From positions 1-34,758 of the forward strand of contig JAPPLW010000032.1 in NCBI GenBank assembly GCA_028819345.1: 34,758 bases of DNA. The letters run 5' to 3'. The notes under the pieces are model-generated. The model searched no databases. It was not told the origin of the DNA and worked only from the letters and a program-made list of their open reading frames with translations. The DNA comes from a bacterium. Its GTDB lineage: Bacteria; Actinomycetota; Acidimicrobiia; Spongiisociales; ZC4RG35. The first letter of the stretch is position 1. Each line of letters opens with the position of its first letter. This document shows, piece after piece, positions 1 through 8,958 of this stretch. The position numbers and the translations under genes were made by a program.

Positions 1-480
1 CCTGGTCAGAGCTACCCCACGATTTGATCGCCGGCGTCAGGACTCGCGATCTGCGGGAACCAGTACCGAGGCGTGAGAGGAGGGTGGCATGGGTTTGGAG
101 TTCTTCGGCGGCGTGGGAGAGGGTGATCTGGGTTTGTTGGTCTCTCGCACCGCCATGTCGCTCAAACCAGTAACCCCTTTTCAACCTCGCAGACACCAAC
201 AAACCATGCCCCTGAACACCCCCGAGGTCGCTGAATCTACCCCTCAGGCATCAACTCCCCGACCGAAAGGGCCACCGGAACGACCGGACCGAACCAACAC
301 GGGCCTCACCACCCAAGACCCTCCACAACAGCAGAAAACAGCGCGAGGCTGATCGAGAGGACATGAGGAGGAGCCAGGGGACAGGGTCATGGGGACCAGA
401 ACCCGAACGAGATGGATGCAGAGGGGAACCTTGAATCGGCCGGTGTCAGAACCGAAGGGGATCGGCGGAACGCCGGCCGC
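1..480. other. Left-edge region without a convincing gene
   Basis: I see no recognisable gene here. A minus-strand frame runs off the left edge from a possible GTG at 196. Its translation (about 65 codons, with stretches such as SHAAEELQTHATLLSRL) looks mildly protein-like but matches no family I know. It could be the 5' end of a gene lying mostly outside the window. Plus-strand frames in 89-352 are rich in Pro, Arg and Thr and look like non-coding translation. Confidence 0.3.
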
Positions 481-502
481 GAACGTTTTTCAGGTGGGCG
501 AA

Positions 503-775
503 CTCGACCACACGTTTGCACTAAAGCCTGCCCACAACCAAAAACGCGTGGGCAACCACCAGCCGCCCGGGGCGGCGCAGGCAGGTTTGATGGCCGGTTC
601 GGGGGGCTCCTAGCGAAACGTTCGTCGAGTACCTGGTCCGGCTTCTCACGAGACAAACGGCTGGCGAACAGTTTACGAACGCCTGCCGCTTCGAGCCGGT
701 GTTCCCCCAGGTCAGACCCCAAACGAACGGTTTGCGAACGCTACGAACGCTACAGCGAACGGTTTACGAACGTTT
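503..775 (+). repeat. Long inverted repeat, copy 1 (left end of cassette A)
   Basis: This is one of four related copies in the window. From its outer end inward it has: a 25-bp tip at 503-527 (contains CCACACGTTTGCACTAAAG); a hairpin with stem GCCCAC (530-535) and GTGGGC (548-553) around a 12-nt loop; a variable middle; a conserved block at 706-740; and an array of CGAACG hexamers starting at 724, 735, 744, 756 and 767. Two more hexamer-like sites lie at 665 and 676. The outer flank from about 482 also resembles the flank of copy 4, so the true end may be 482 rather than 503. It faces copy 2 in inverted orientation. No copy encodes a plausible protein. Confidence 0.85.
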
Positions 776-1067
776 TGAAGTAGACGTGGGCAGGCATTTC
801 CACTTCTACCATGCCTTGTAGGGTGTGGGCCACATCCCCGTTGAGAACCCGGTTGACGCCGGAGGTTGCTAGAACGCCGGCAGTGAGATCTAATCCACGT
901 ATTAACCCAGGAGTGGTGGCTGAACTAATCGAGGCTTCGCGACCTTCTGTTGTTCTGGCCCTTCGCGATGCTTCAGGGAATGACGTCAGCATATCCAGAT
1001 CCTTTGTCACGACTGTAACTTGGGAAGAGCGACTCAATCGGTGGTTTGAGTCCGTGATCGCCATCAT
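750..1067 (-). CDS. Doubtful small hypothetical protein downstream of the protease
   Basis: This 105-codon frame begins 48 bp after the protease stop and runs in the same direction. Its last eight or so codons read into the iteron array of repeat copy 1. It has a mixed composition with no membrane segment, signal peptide or motif that I recognise. There is no convincing ribosome-binding site before the tandem ATG codons at 1067 and 1064. It could be a real short cargo gene, a decayed remnant, or a chance frame. I list it only because nothing else explains 776-1115. Confidence 0.22.
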   Translation of the reverse strand: MMAITDSNHRLSRSSQVTVVTKDLDMLTSFPEASRRARTTEGREASISSATTPGLIRGLDLTAGVLATSGVNRVLNGDVAHTLQGMVEVEMPAHVYFKTFVNRSL

Positions 1068-1115
1068 CCGGGGAGCCGGGCCGTCGAGGCTCTGTTTCCA
1101 GGCGCACTGGGTGCT

Positions 1116-3008
1116 TCAACTCTTTCTTGCGGTTGGCATCACCGGTTCTTTGGATGGTGGGCAGATCGCCCGATCAAGGGTGCGGCACATGAATAGCATG
1201 GTTTCTTCCCTGGAAGGCGTTGATCGGAAACCGAATGTCCTGTCTGCCGTCCCGCCCGTTATTCCTTGGTCATAGGCCCAACCTATGGGTGTCTGGTACC
1301 AGGCGTCCGCGTTGGGGGGAACGTCATCGTAGTGGTCTGTGCCCAGAGTGCCGGTGTCTGGTGCTCCTTCCGCCCGGTGGAGGAATGCCATGGTTTGTTC
1401 TCTGGTGAGAGTCTGGCCCATCCCGAATAGGCCGTTCCCGACTCCGCTGGTGATGCCGTTCTCGAAAGCCCAGCCGATCGTGGTGTTTGCCCAGTGATCG
1501 CCTGGGACGTCGGTGAAGTAGGCGCTACCGTCGTACTGGGTCCTTGTGCACTCATCGGGTGCGTAGGCTCGGCACAGGAATGTTATCATTTCTTCTCGTT
1601 TCAAACCTGACCGAATCCCGAACCGGTCTTCGCCGACGCCGGCGGTTATCTCCCAGGACTGGGCCCACCTTACCGGAACATAAAAGAAACTGTCGGTGGG
1701 TACGTCGGTGAAAGTCGGGTAGTCATTGCCTGGGGCTATTTCGATTATGAAGGTGTCTCCGTACCGTTCGATCACATTGAGTTCGTATCTGTCCGGATCC
1801 GTTTCGCTGTCTCCCCACCAAACACCTTCGCCCAGACCCTGAACATGGAGCACCGGGTCATCTTCGCCCGAGAGGGCCGGTGACGTGCGTCTCTCAGAAC
1901 CCCAACAAGCATCAATGTAGGGGTAGTCGCACTGAGACGTGGATTGATCAATTAGATAAATCTCGACGCCTTCTTTCGGGACAAGGGAATCATATTCTTC
2001 CTGTACGCGGACCCCCATGGATGCAAAAACGCCGGTGGACCATTCCATGATCACCATCTGAGCACCGGGTAAACCGACCGGGCTGATTGCATGCAGCGAC
2101 AGGTAATCCCAAGGATAAAACTCGACTTGATCGGATTGAATCCACCCAGCCGCGTAACGATTCAACGCGTGAGTCCCCGCCAGTACCCTTCCGCTGACAG
2201 TTACTCGGTTATCTTCATACGTTGCGGTTGGCCGGCGGCTCATCAAATCCATGGGATTGTCGTATTCGTCTATGGTGCCATCGTCACGTATCGTCGTGCC
2301 AGTAAAGGAATGCGGCCAACTGAGCGTATGCCCGATCTCATGAGCCACGGTGCTAATCACATCTAGAGCATCAAGGGCATCAAGTGAACCTATGCCGCCC
2401 TCGATAGAAGACAGAGCGATCGGGGACCACCGAACTCCTACGTTCGTAAACCACCCCATCCAAACCCACCGCTCGTTCTCAGGGTAAAACTCGCACCACA
2501 ACCAATAGGAAACAACATCATCCCAACAAGTAGTACCAGCCCCACCCAGAGACAAGACACCGGCAGCATCCGCAACATGCAGAGTCGAGACGACAATAGC
2601 TGCATGGTTCCCACCCGCCGACCGATTACCGACCGAATCCAAACAACCTTGCTGGCTGTTGGCCCGAACCGACCCACCGGGAACGAACGACAAAACATAA
2701 CGCCCCTCCGAAAGCCACGAAAAAAACGGAGGTAGCTCAGCATTCAGCAGTCCCGATACGTTCTCAGGCGTCAGATCCAACGAACCATGAACCCCATCGC
2801 ACACCCACACCTCGAACCGGTCAGGCGCGGTCCCCCGAAACGACGTAAGCCCAAAGTGGGCCACCAACCCCAACGGGTCAGCCGCATAAGGATCGGGATC
2901 AGCCGACTGCAAAACCACCCGATCAGTCAATGACTGAGCACCTACGGGAGCAGGCAGGACAACCATCACCAAACCAGCCATCACAAACCACGCCCGCAAC
3001 GCAGCCAA
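1116..3008 (-). CDS. Secreted metzincin-type metalloprotease with three SLH repeats
   Basis: This is probably an exported zinc peptidase held at the cell surface. The frame is open up to 3083, but I prefer the TTG at 3008. It follows a GGGGAGAGG ribosome-binding site by 6 nt and puts a compact signal peptide first (AALRAWFVMAGLVMVVLP, likely cut after PVGA). A GTG at 3038 is the alternative. The motif HEIGHTLSWPH lies about residues 223-233 and fits the HExxHxxxxxH zinc site of metzincins, with Ser where Gly is usual. A methionine-turn-like NPMDLM follows about 35 residues later. The last 190 residues hold three S-layer-homology-like repeats, each with a W-A-x-x-x-x-I-T-x-G pattern and an R-E-x-x-x-F ending. 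The length of 630 residues suits catalytic plus anchoring domains. It is the only clear cargo of cassette A. The substrate is unknown. Confidence 0.8.
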   Translation of the reverse strand: MAALRAWFVMAGLVMVVLPAPVGAQSLTDRVVLQSADPDPYAADPLGLVAHFGLTSFRGTAPDRFEVWVCDGVHGSLDLTPENVSGLLNAELPPFFSWLSEGRYVLSFVPGGSVRANSQQGCLDSVGNRSAGGNHAAIVVSTLHVADAAGVLSLGGAGTTCWDDVVSYWLWCEFYPENERWVWMGWFTNVGVRWSPIALSSIEGGIGSLDALDALDVISTVAHEIGHTLSWPHSFTGTTIRDDGTIDEYDNPMDLMSRRPTATYEDNRVTVSGRVLAGTHALNRYAAGWIQSDQVEFYPWDYLSLHAISPVGLPGAQMVIMEWSTGVFASMGVRVQEEYDSLVPKEGVEIYLIDQSTSQCDYPYIDACWGSERRTSPALSGEDDPVLHVQGLGEGVWWGDSETDPDRYELNVIERYGDTFIIEIAPGNDYPTFTDVPTDSFFYVPVRWAQSWEITAGVGEDRFGIRSGLKREEMITFLCRAYAPDECTRTQYDGSAYFTDVPGDHWANTTIGWAFENGITSGVGNGLFGMGQTLTREQTMAFLHRAEGAPDTGTLGTDHYDDVPPNADAWYQTPIGWAYDQGITGGTADRTFGFRSTPSREETMLFMCRTLDRAICPPSKEPVMPTARKS

Positions 3009-3443
3009 AAAGCGCCTCTCCCCGGAAGGACGAAACACAACTAGGGAAAACACATCAGCAACCTCGCCACCGCACGGACGCAAGCGTCCCGGCAGGAGAT
3101 GATGCGCACCAACCAGCGCACCCTTTTCCTCTCAGACGGTCTCTTCGCTTCAGACGGTGCCCTACGGATCGTCAACAGTATGGGCTGCTAGGAGGCATGG
3201 GTCACAAATCCTCGTCCGGTCTCTGAGCAGCTGAGCCGACTCCAACAGGCCATGGACTCCAAACAATAACGACCGCGGGCATGCCCGTCACCTGAGACAA
3301 CCCACCAAGGAACGGGCCAGAGTCACGATAGAAAGGGGACGGCCCAGCCTTGAAGGGGACGGTCAGAGGGAGATATAACGATGTTTCCTGCCCACCGCCA
3401 CGCAACAACACCCAGAAAAAGACGTTTGTTTAACCGAGCTTCT
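3009..3443. other. Upstream region of the protease gene, no gene seen
   Basis: This stretch separates the protease start from repeat copy 2 and should contain the protease promoter, reading leftward. Short direct repeats are visible: CAGACGGT twice near 3134-3161 and AAGGGGACGG twice near 3330-3365. A TTATAT sequence on the minus strand near 3375 could be a -10 box. No frame here looks coding. Confidence 0.4.
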
Positions 3444-3447
3444 ATGA

Positions 3448-3685
3448 CGTTCGCAAACCGTTTGCAAACCGTTCGTTTACGGTCTGACCTGGGGCAACAC
3501 CCACCGGAAACAGTCAAGCGCTCGCAGCCGTTCGCCAGCCGTTTGTCTCGTAAGAACCCGGATCACGTACTCGACGAACATTTCGCTAGAAGACCCTCAA
3601 ACCTGCCCACGCCGCTTCGGGTTGCCGGAGGGCTGCCCACGCGTTTTCGGGTGTGGGCAGGCTTTAGTGCAAACGTGTGGTCGAG
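3448..3685 (-). repeat. Long inverted repeat, copy 2 (right end of cassette A)
   Basis: This is the inverted partner of copy 1. On the plus strand it begins with CGTTCG-type hexamers at 3448, 3459 (CGTTTG) and 3470, then the conserved block ending near 3494. The hairpin GCCCAC (3635-3640) / GTGGGC (3653-3658) follows, and then the 25-bp outer tip at 3661-3685. It shares with copy 1 a middle segment (about 3530-3610, around ACGAGACAAACGGCTGG in the other strand) that copies 3 and 4 lack or keep only in part. The two ends of cassette A are therefore closer to each other than to those of cassette B in that segment. Its iteron array is shorter than in the other copies. Confidence 0.85.
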
Positions 3686-3759
3686 ATGCCCCGCGACCAA
3701 AACGCTGATGACGGATGGCTTCAACCGGCTCCACGCGCCCTGGGACAGCTCCGCTGTGG

Positions 3760-4059
3760 CTACCAACACCAGGTCACCACACCCGGATCACCACCCTGAT
3801 CCCAGTTTCAGGCACCACCCTCACCGACATTTGCGGCGTAGGTGACCTTCTCGCTGCCGAAATCCTCGGGGAGGTGGGGATCCCAGTCGCTACCCCACCA
3901 GGACGAATACTGCCGTGGCCCATGGCACAGTACCAATGGACCCCAGCATCAGCGAACAAAATGCCACTGACTCACCGGGGCGCCAACCGTCGCCTGAACC
4001 GGGCCATACACATCGCCGCTATCAACCCAACCCGAAGGGATTCATTTCTTATTGCCCGC
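3760..4059 (+). pseudogene. IS110-family transposase, C-terminal remnant
   Basis: The translated frame contains LTDICGVGDLLAAEILGEVG followed, about 45 residues later, by a sequence ending NRRLNRAIHIAAINPTRRDS. These match the C-terminal helix-hairpin-helix and GNRxLNxAxHxxA parts of IS110/IS1111 transposases. The N-terminal RuvC-like catalytic part is absent, and the middle (where a Phe-Ala-Gly-Pro-rich segment is expected) is corrupted. The remnant starts about 75 bp outside the right tip of cassette A, so an IS110 copy was probably broken here. It cannot be active. IS110 elements carry a bridge RNA in a flanking non-coding region, but nothing here can be assigned to one. Confidence 0.72.
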
Positions 4060-4204
4060 CCAGATAGCAGTTCGAACCCACCCCTTACAGATCGATTGAC
4101 AAACCAGGCCTCTCAGGGTGGGCGCGCCGTTCCTATTGTTCGTCTCGGAACCGGCGCTGGTCTCGGTTCCAGAGGAGTGATGTTTGCTTTAACCTAGGGG
4201 GATC

Positions 4205-7129
4205 ATGGCTCGGACCAAAGAGGTTGCTTTCAATGTGTTGTTGGCTGAGGAGTTGATGGCTCGGCACCCGCGGTGGGACAAGGGCCTGGTCACCGCGGAG
4301 TCGACTGACGTGCTGGTGGACGCCGCGGCGAAGAGTCCTGACATCGTGGTGGGGTATCCGGGAGAGTCGTCGGTGATCGTGGAGACGGAGTTCGAGCCGG
4401 CTAGCACAGTGGAGGAGGATGCACGGGGTCGCCTGGGGGTAACGATCAAGTCCACGGGTGACACCGTTGAGCAGGTCGTGGCGGTGCGAATCCCCGAAGG
4501 CCTGCGTGAACAGGCAGGTGGAGAGGAGATCGCTAAGGGTCAGTTCTCCTATTGCTTGTTCTCAGCGTTGCCTTGGCTTGGATCGGACGGTTCTTCTCAA
4601 TGCCGACGGTTTCCTAGAAAGGGCTGGATCAGTGGAGGGATCGACGACCTGACGGGATTCATAGAAAGGGCAGCGCTGTCGGAGTCCCGGATCATAAGAG
4701 GAGCTGACATTCTGGAAGTCGGCGTTGAAGCCGCAGCGGGCCGGTTGCATCAGGATCTGGGTGCTACGCATTCCGGGGTGCTGGACACCATTGGCAACGT
4801 GCTGCATCAGGAGAAGGGCTGGCAAACTACCCGGATGGCTATGGCGGTGGTTGCCAACGCCTTGATATTTCACACCGCCATCGCCGGAACGCATGGCATC
4901 CGAACCATTGATCAAATGCGGTCAGCCAGTGGGGACTTAGCCAAAACGGATGTGCTCGACGCCTGGCGGGAGATTCTCCAAATCAATTACTGGCCAATCT
5001 TTGACATAGCCACGCGGGTGATGGCTCCCATCCCGAATGGTGTAGCCAACGAGACTTTCAGACGACTGTCCACCGTGGCTGGGAGGCTCGCCGGTCTGGG
5101 TGTCACGACCACGGGAGACCTGGCTGGACAGATGTTCGGGCAGCTGATAACCGACCGGAAATTCCTGGCCACGTTCTATACACTGCCGTCCTCCGCGGCG
5201 CTACTTGCGGAACTTGCGGTGGAGCGTCTGGGTATTGACTACGGTGACGCTGACCAGGTGACCGGCCTTAAGGTCGCAGATCTAGCCTGTGGAACCGGTG
5301 CTCTGCTCTCCGCCGCTTACAACAGGATCACAGCAAGAACCCGCCGATCCGGGATAGATGACCAGGTTTTGCACCCCCGGATGATCGAAGAAGTCCTGGT
5401 AGGAGCTGACATAATGCCAGCAGCAACCCACTTGACCGCGGCCATACTGTCCTCAGCCCATCCTTCAGTTACGTTCGGGCGCACCAACATATACACAATG
5501 CCATATGGTGAGCAACCCGAAGGAAGAGCGGTAGCGATCGGCTCCTTGGATCTCATTGATGATGTCAACGCAATGACTCTCTTCGGCACGGGAAGACGCC
5601 TAGCAACTGGGAGCGGCGAAGTGGACGCGGACGAGAGCACGAACCTGTTCGTGATGGACCACCGTTCCGCTGATTTGGTGATTATGAATCCTCCCTTCAC
5701 TCGCCCCACCAACCACGCGACGGCCACGGCCGCGGCTGTTCCCGTTCCTTCCTTCGCTGGGTTCAGCACCGAAAAAGACGAACAAAAAGCGATGGCCAAT
5801 GCCCTGAAAAACCTTCACAAAACAATCAAGGGGCTAGTTGGCCACGGCAACGCAGGGCTAGCTTCCAACTTTCTGGACCTGGCCCATGTCAAGACCAGGA
5901 CAGGGGGTACCATTGCGCTGGTTCTGCCTGTAGTGGTGATTACAGGTGCCTCCTGGGCGAAGACCCGACAACTTCTGTGCACCGAGTACAAGAATGTGAC
6001 AGTGATCACCATCGCTACGGTGGGGTCAACCGATCGGGCCTTCTCAGCCGACACCGGCATGGCCGAGGCCCTGCTAATAGCCACTCGCCACTCACCGAAT
6101 CCACCATCCGATCTCACCACTTTGTGGGTCAATCTCACCCGCCGACCCAAAAGCACTGCGGAAGCTGTCGAAATAGCTCGCGCGATCGCCCACACGGCCC
6201 ATGACGATTCAGGCTGGCTGCAGGTAGGCGAAGACAGAATGGGCTGCTACATACGGGCACCGCTTGAAGAAAGCGGATGTGCCCAGACAGCCGAACTGGA
6301 TGTGGTGAGAACTGCATTGGGCTTGGGTACAAGCAAGTTGGTCTTGCCGCGGATCGCTCCCCTCGCGTTGTCGATGACTCGGCTTGCCAAACTCGGACAG
6401 CCCGGACTCGTCCACAGGGACATCAACGGTATGAATTCTGATGGGACATCGCGAGGCCCTTTCGACATCGAACCTCTATCCGTCGGCCAGATAGCGTCCT
6501 ATCCAAGTTTGTGGGCGCACAGACATATGCGGGAAAGGCGCTTGATTGTTGATCCGGACAGCCAGGGCAGGGTTCGCTCGGGCTGTGAGGATCACGCCCG
6601 CAGGGTTTGGGAAACAGCTACTCGGCTCCACTTCAATCTGGATTTCCAAATCAACTCCCAAGCATTGGCGGCGTGTCTAACTCCGCGTGTAACGATTGGC
6701 GGACGGGCCTGGCCCAACTATCATTTGCTTGACGACTCTTGGGAGAAAGTGCTGGTGTTGTGGGCCAACACCACGCTGGGGCTGATCGGTTTCTGGTGGC
6801 GAGGGACGCGTCAGCATCAAGGCCGGGCTGTGCTAACCATCACAAGGTTGGGCGAACTTCCGGTGCTGGATCCTCGGCAACTCTCCGAGGGACAGATCGA
6901 ACGCGCACAAGCCATGTTTGACGAGTTTGCTGACCGAGCGTTACTACCTGCGAACGAGGCATACCGTGATCCCAGCCGGATTGCTCTGGATGAAGCAGTG
7001 TTGATTGACCTACTCGAAATGCCCAAACAGGTTTTGGAGCCTTTGGCTGTCCTCCGTCAGCAATGGTGCGCCGAGCCCACCGTTCACGGTGGGAAAGGAA
7101 CTCGACCCGGAGGGACCAAAATGGGGTAG
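4205..7129 (+). CDS. Large DNA adenine methyltransferase with possible N-terminal nuclease domain
   Basis: This 974-residue protein carries the N6-adenine (gamma-type) methyltransferase signature. The SAM-binding motif ADLACGTGALLSAAY lies near residues 356-370 and the catalytic NPPF at 495-498. The first 80 residues contain PD at 45-46 and VIVETE at 57-62. This could be a PD-(D/E)xK-like nuclease core with an ExE variant, as in BamHI, but the assignment is weak. The C-terminal 250 residues would carry target recognition. The size and single-gene layout fit a type IIG-like restriction-modification protein or a defence-island methylase. No separate specificity or restriction gene lies beside it. 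A GGGG-type ribosome-binding site precedes the ATG. Upstream is the IS110 remnant; downstream is a long stretch with no clear gene. The methyltransferase call is firm; the nuclease call is not. Confidence 0.8.
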   Translation: MARTKEVAFNVLLAEELMARHPRWDKGLVTAESTDVLVDAAAKSPDIVVGYPGESSVIVETEFEPASTVEEDARGRLGVTIKSTGDTVEQVVAVRIPEGLREQAGGEEIAKGQFSYCLFSALPWLGSDGSSQCRRFPRKGWISGGIDDLTGFIERAALSESRIIRGADILEVGVEAAAGRLHQDLGATHSGVLDTIGNVLHQEKGWQTTRMAMAVVANALIFHTAIAGTHGIRTIDQMRSASGDLAKTDVLDAWREILQINYWPIFDIATRVMAPIPNGVANETFRRLSTVAGRLAGLGVTTTGDLAGQMFGQLITDRKFLATFYTLPSSAALLAELAVERLGIDYGDADQVTGLKVADLACGTGALLSAAYNRITARTRRSGIDDQVLHPRMIEEVLVGADIMPAATHLTAAILSSAHPSVTFGRTNIYTMPYGEQPEGRAVAIGSLDLIDDVNAMTLFGTGRRLATGSGEVDADESTNLFVMDHRSADLVIMNPPFTRPTNHATATAAAVPVPSFAGFSTEKDEQKAMANALKNLHKTIKGLVGHGNAGLASNFLDLAHVKTRTGGTIALVLPVVVITGASWAKTRQLLCTEYKNVTVITIATVGSTDRAFSADTGMAEALLIATRHSPNPPSDLTTLWVNLTRRPKSTAEAVEIARAIAHTAHDDSGWLQVGEDRMGCYIRAPLEESGCAQTAELDVVRTALGLGTSKLVLPRIAPLALSMTRLAKLGQPGLVHRDINGMNSDGTSRGPFDIEPLSVGQIASYPSLWAHRHMRERRLIVDPDSQGRVRSGCEDHARRVWETATRLHFNLDFQINSQALAACLTPRVTIGGRAWPNYHLLDDSWEKVLVLWANTTLGLIGFWWRGTRQHQGRAVLTITRLGELPVLDPRQLSEGQIERAQAMFDEFADRALLPANEAYRDPSRIALDEAVLIDLLEMPKQVLEPLAVLRQQWCAEPTVHGGKGTRPGGTKMG

Positions 7130-7804
7130 GCAAAAGGGTGACAGACACTGCACCGCCCTATCCTCCCCAGGGACTTCCTCAGACTGCCCTTCGGCGATGG
7201 TGTTAACGATTCGCCCATTACCGTCGGACGGCCCGCCAGAGGCTGAAATAGAGGCCCCTGAGAGGCCCATAGAGGCTCTGGAAAGTTGCTCTGGCACTCT
7301 CTGGGGTGCACTCAAGCCCTGTTTTGTGCAAAACCGTGGCTGGTGCCTCAAACCCTCCGTAGGCTGGACGGCGATCATCACAGCATCAGACATCTCAGCC
7401 TCCACCAACTCATAAAACACCACACCAGCCCATCCCACTGGAGAGAGGGGCCAGGTGGCACACCTAACGGCCTCCCGTTCCTGACCGGCTCACCGTGGGG
7501 CACCGGGCTAGCCTCGAGCTTCAACCTACAGACCGACCGATTATCCCGTTTTCTAGCGGAGGCGGACGGAATCATGCAGCTGGGTCGAACAATTCGCCAT
7601 AGTCCCAAGCCAACCGCATTGCTGGTACATGGGCTGAACCTCATAGCAAACCCCCTCCGAGGCCTTCAACGAACACCTACACCTCCCTCAAACAAAGCAG
7701 TGTTGCGACCACCCGTTGAATCCGGGTCATTGACCTGGGCGATGTTTCGACTCCATCTGTCGGAGGAGGCATGGTGACGGTGGGTTGAGACTGGGAGTCT
7801 GGCG
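7130..7804. other. Stretch without a recognisable gene
   Basis: About 675 bp lie between the methyltransferase stop and the integrase stop. Several frames are open for 60-160 codons on both strands. None has a recognisable motif, good ribosome-binding site or consistent codon use. A small cluster of AGAGGCC-like repeats sits at 7245-7280. It may be decayed island DNA. I see nothing further. Confidence 0.35.
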
Positions 7805-8944
7805 TCAAGACCCGGTTAAGTAGGTCGCCCATGAGTTCATCACCTCCCGCCTTACGGAGATTAGATCACTTCTCGCGTAGGCTCTTTCAGCTGCATTTGC
7901 GACTTGATGAGCAAGGCAGGCTTCAGCAACTTCCCTTACCACTCCAGATTCCGAGCACCAATCCCGAAACGCTGATCGCATCCCGTGGAGAGTCCCTCCG
8001 AGGTCAAGGTCAGCGGCCAGTTTTGACATCTTCCATGCTGGCCACTCCCGCCCATCCTCCCGAGGGAACAGCAACCCAGACTCGGTTTCATACTCCCGTG
8101 CTGTGGCTAGCACCTCTAATGCCTGTGCCGACAGTGGAGCTCGATGCGGACGGCCTCCCTTCATCCTGACCGCCGGTATTTCCCACAACGCTTCGGGTTG
8201 GTTGATCTCTTTCCAACGGGCGCCACGGGCCTCGCCGGACCTAGTTGCAGTGAGCACAGCGAATTCGAAGGCGAGGCGAACAGTGGGATAGACGCTAGAG
8301 TCTCGGACTTTGGCAAGAGCCGCGGCCACCTGGGTGTGGTGAAGAGCTTGGAGGTGCTGCGCTCTCTTTGCGTTACTACCTAGAGCCGCCGTGATCCGGT
8401 CGTCGGCCGGATTGTCTTCTCGGAACCCCTGGGCGATGCTCCACCTCATAATGGAAGACAGTCTCTGCAAGACCCTTCTCGCTGTAGTGGAATGGGAATG
8501 CCAGATCGGCGCCAGGCATGCCATTACATCAGCCGAATTGACCTCGTCGATCGGTTTGGACCCGATCTTCGGGAAGACATAATTCGAAAGGGAAGATCTC
8601 CAGTGTTTCTCGGAAAGGCCTCCTGGTTTCCACTTTGCCGCGTGAATCTCGATCACCGCATCGGCTGCTTCCCGGACTGTTGGCAGGGCCGTGGAGCAGA
8701 GCGCCACCGGGTCACGGCCTTGACGGGCGATCTTGCGGTATTCAGCGGCTTTCGCCCTCGCTTCTGCGAGGGCGAACATCGGATAGCCACCCAAGCCGAG
8801 GTCCCGTCGTTTGCCGTTAATAGTTGTTCGCAGTACCCAACTCTTGGATCCAGACGAGCGGATCAGCAGGAATAACCCGCCGCCGTCGTAGTGTTTTCCG
8901 GGTTTTTTGGCGGACCGAACGCCTACAGCTGTCAGTTTTGTCAA
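7805..8944 (-). CDS. Tyrosine-type site-specific integrase (P4-like, DUF4102 N-terminus)
   Basis: This recombinase would integrate and excise a genomic island at a tRNA gene. Residues 1-90 fit the DUF4102 arm-binding domain of P4-type integrases (GGGLFLLIRSSGSKSW and LGGYP segments). The catalytic set is complete: R235 (LTATRSGE), K262, H320-xx-R323 (HGMR), H346 and nucleophile Y356. The length of 379 residues is close to the family's usual 390-420. The start is a TTG at 8944 with GGAGAG a few bases upstream. It starts 201 bp from the 3' end of tRNA-Leu(CAA) and is transcribed away from it, the normal arrangement for such islands. The island should therefore extend leftward and include the methyltransferase and cassette A. 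The enzyme looks intact. Confidence 0.92.
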   Translation of the reverse strand: MTKLTAVGVRSAKKPGKHYDGGGLFLLIRSSGSKSWVLRTTINGKRRDLGLGGYPMFALAEARAKAAEYRKIARQGRDPVALCSTALPTVREAADAVIEIHAAKWKPGGLSEKHWRSSLSNYVFPKIGSKPIDEVNSADVMACLAPIWHSHSTTARRVLQRLSSIMRWSIAQGFREDNPADDRITAALGSNAKRAQHLQALHHTQVAAALAKVRDSSVYPTVRLAFEFAVLTATRSGEARGARWKEINQPEALWEIPAVRMKGGRPHRAPLSAQALEVLATAREYETESGLLFPREDGREWPAWKMSKLAADLDLGGTLHGMRSAFRDWCSESGVVREVAEACLAHQVANAAERAYARSDLISVRREVMNSWATYLTGS

Positions 8945-8958
8945 ATGGACTCTCCTAA

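Larger units (their letters stand above)
503..3685. mobile_element. Cassette A: inverted-repeat-bounded element with protease cargo
   Basis: The outer tips of repeat copies 1 and 2 point outward in inverted orientation and define a unit of about 3.18 kb. The only clear gene inside is the secreted metzincin-type protease on the minus strand, with a doubtful small frame after it. I see no transposase, integrase or relaxase gene inside. I found no obvious target-site duplication just outside 503 and 3685. The comparison with cassette B, which has the same ends but unrelated contents, makes a mobile or cassette-like origin the best inference. Confidence 0.55.

Noticed and set aside
665-772. Iteron array considered as a CRISPR array
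   Set aside because: The repeated unit is only about 6 bp with 3-6 bp between units, and no cas gene is present.
484-3705. Target-site duplication flanking cassette A
   Set aside because: The bases just outside the two tips do not match. The left flank instead resembles the flank of copy 4, so the real end is uncertain.
7245-7280. AGAGGCC-like short repeats considered as a regulatory array
   Set aside because: The units are short, irregular and not associated with any gene start.
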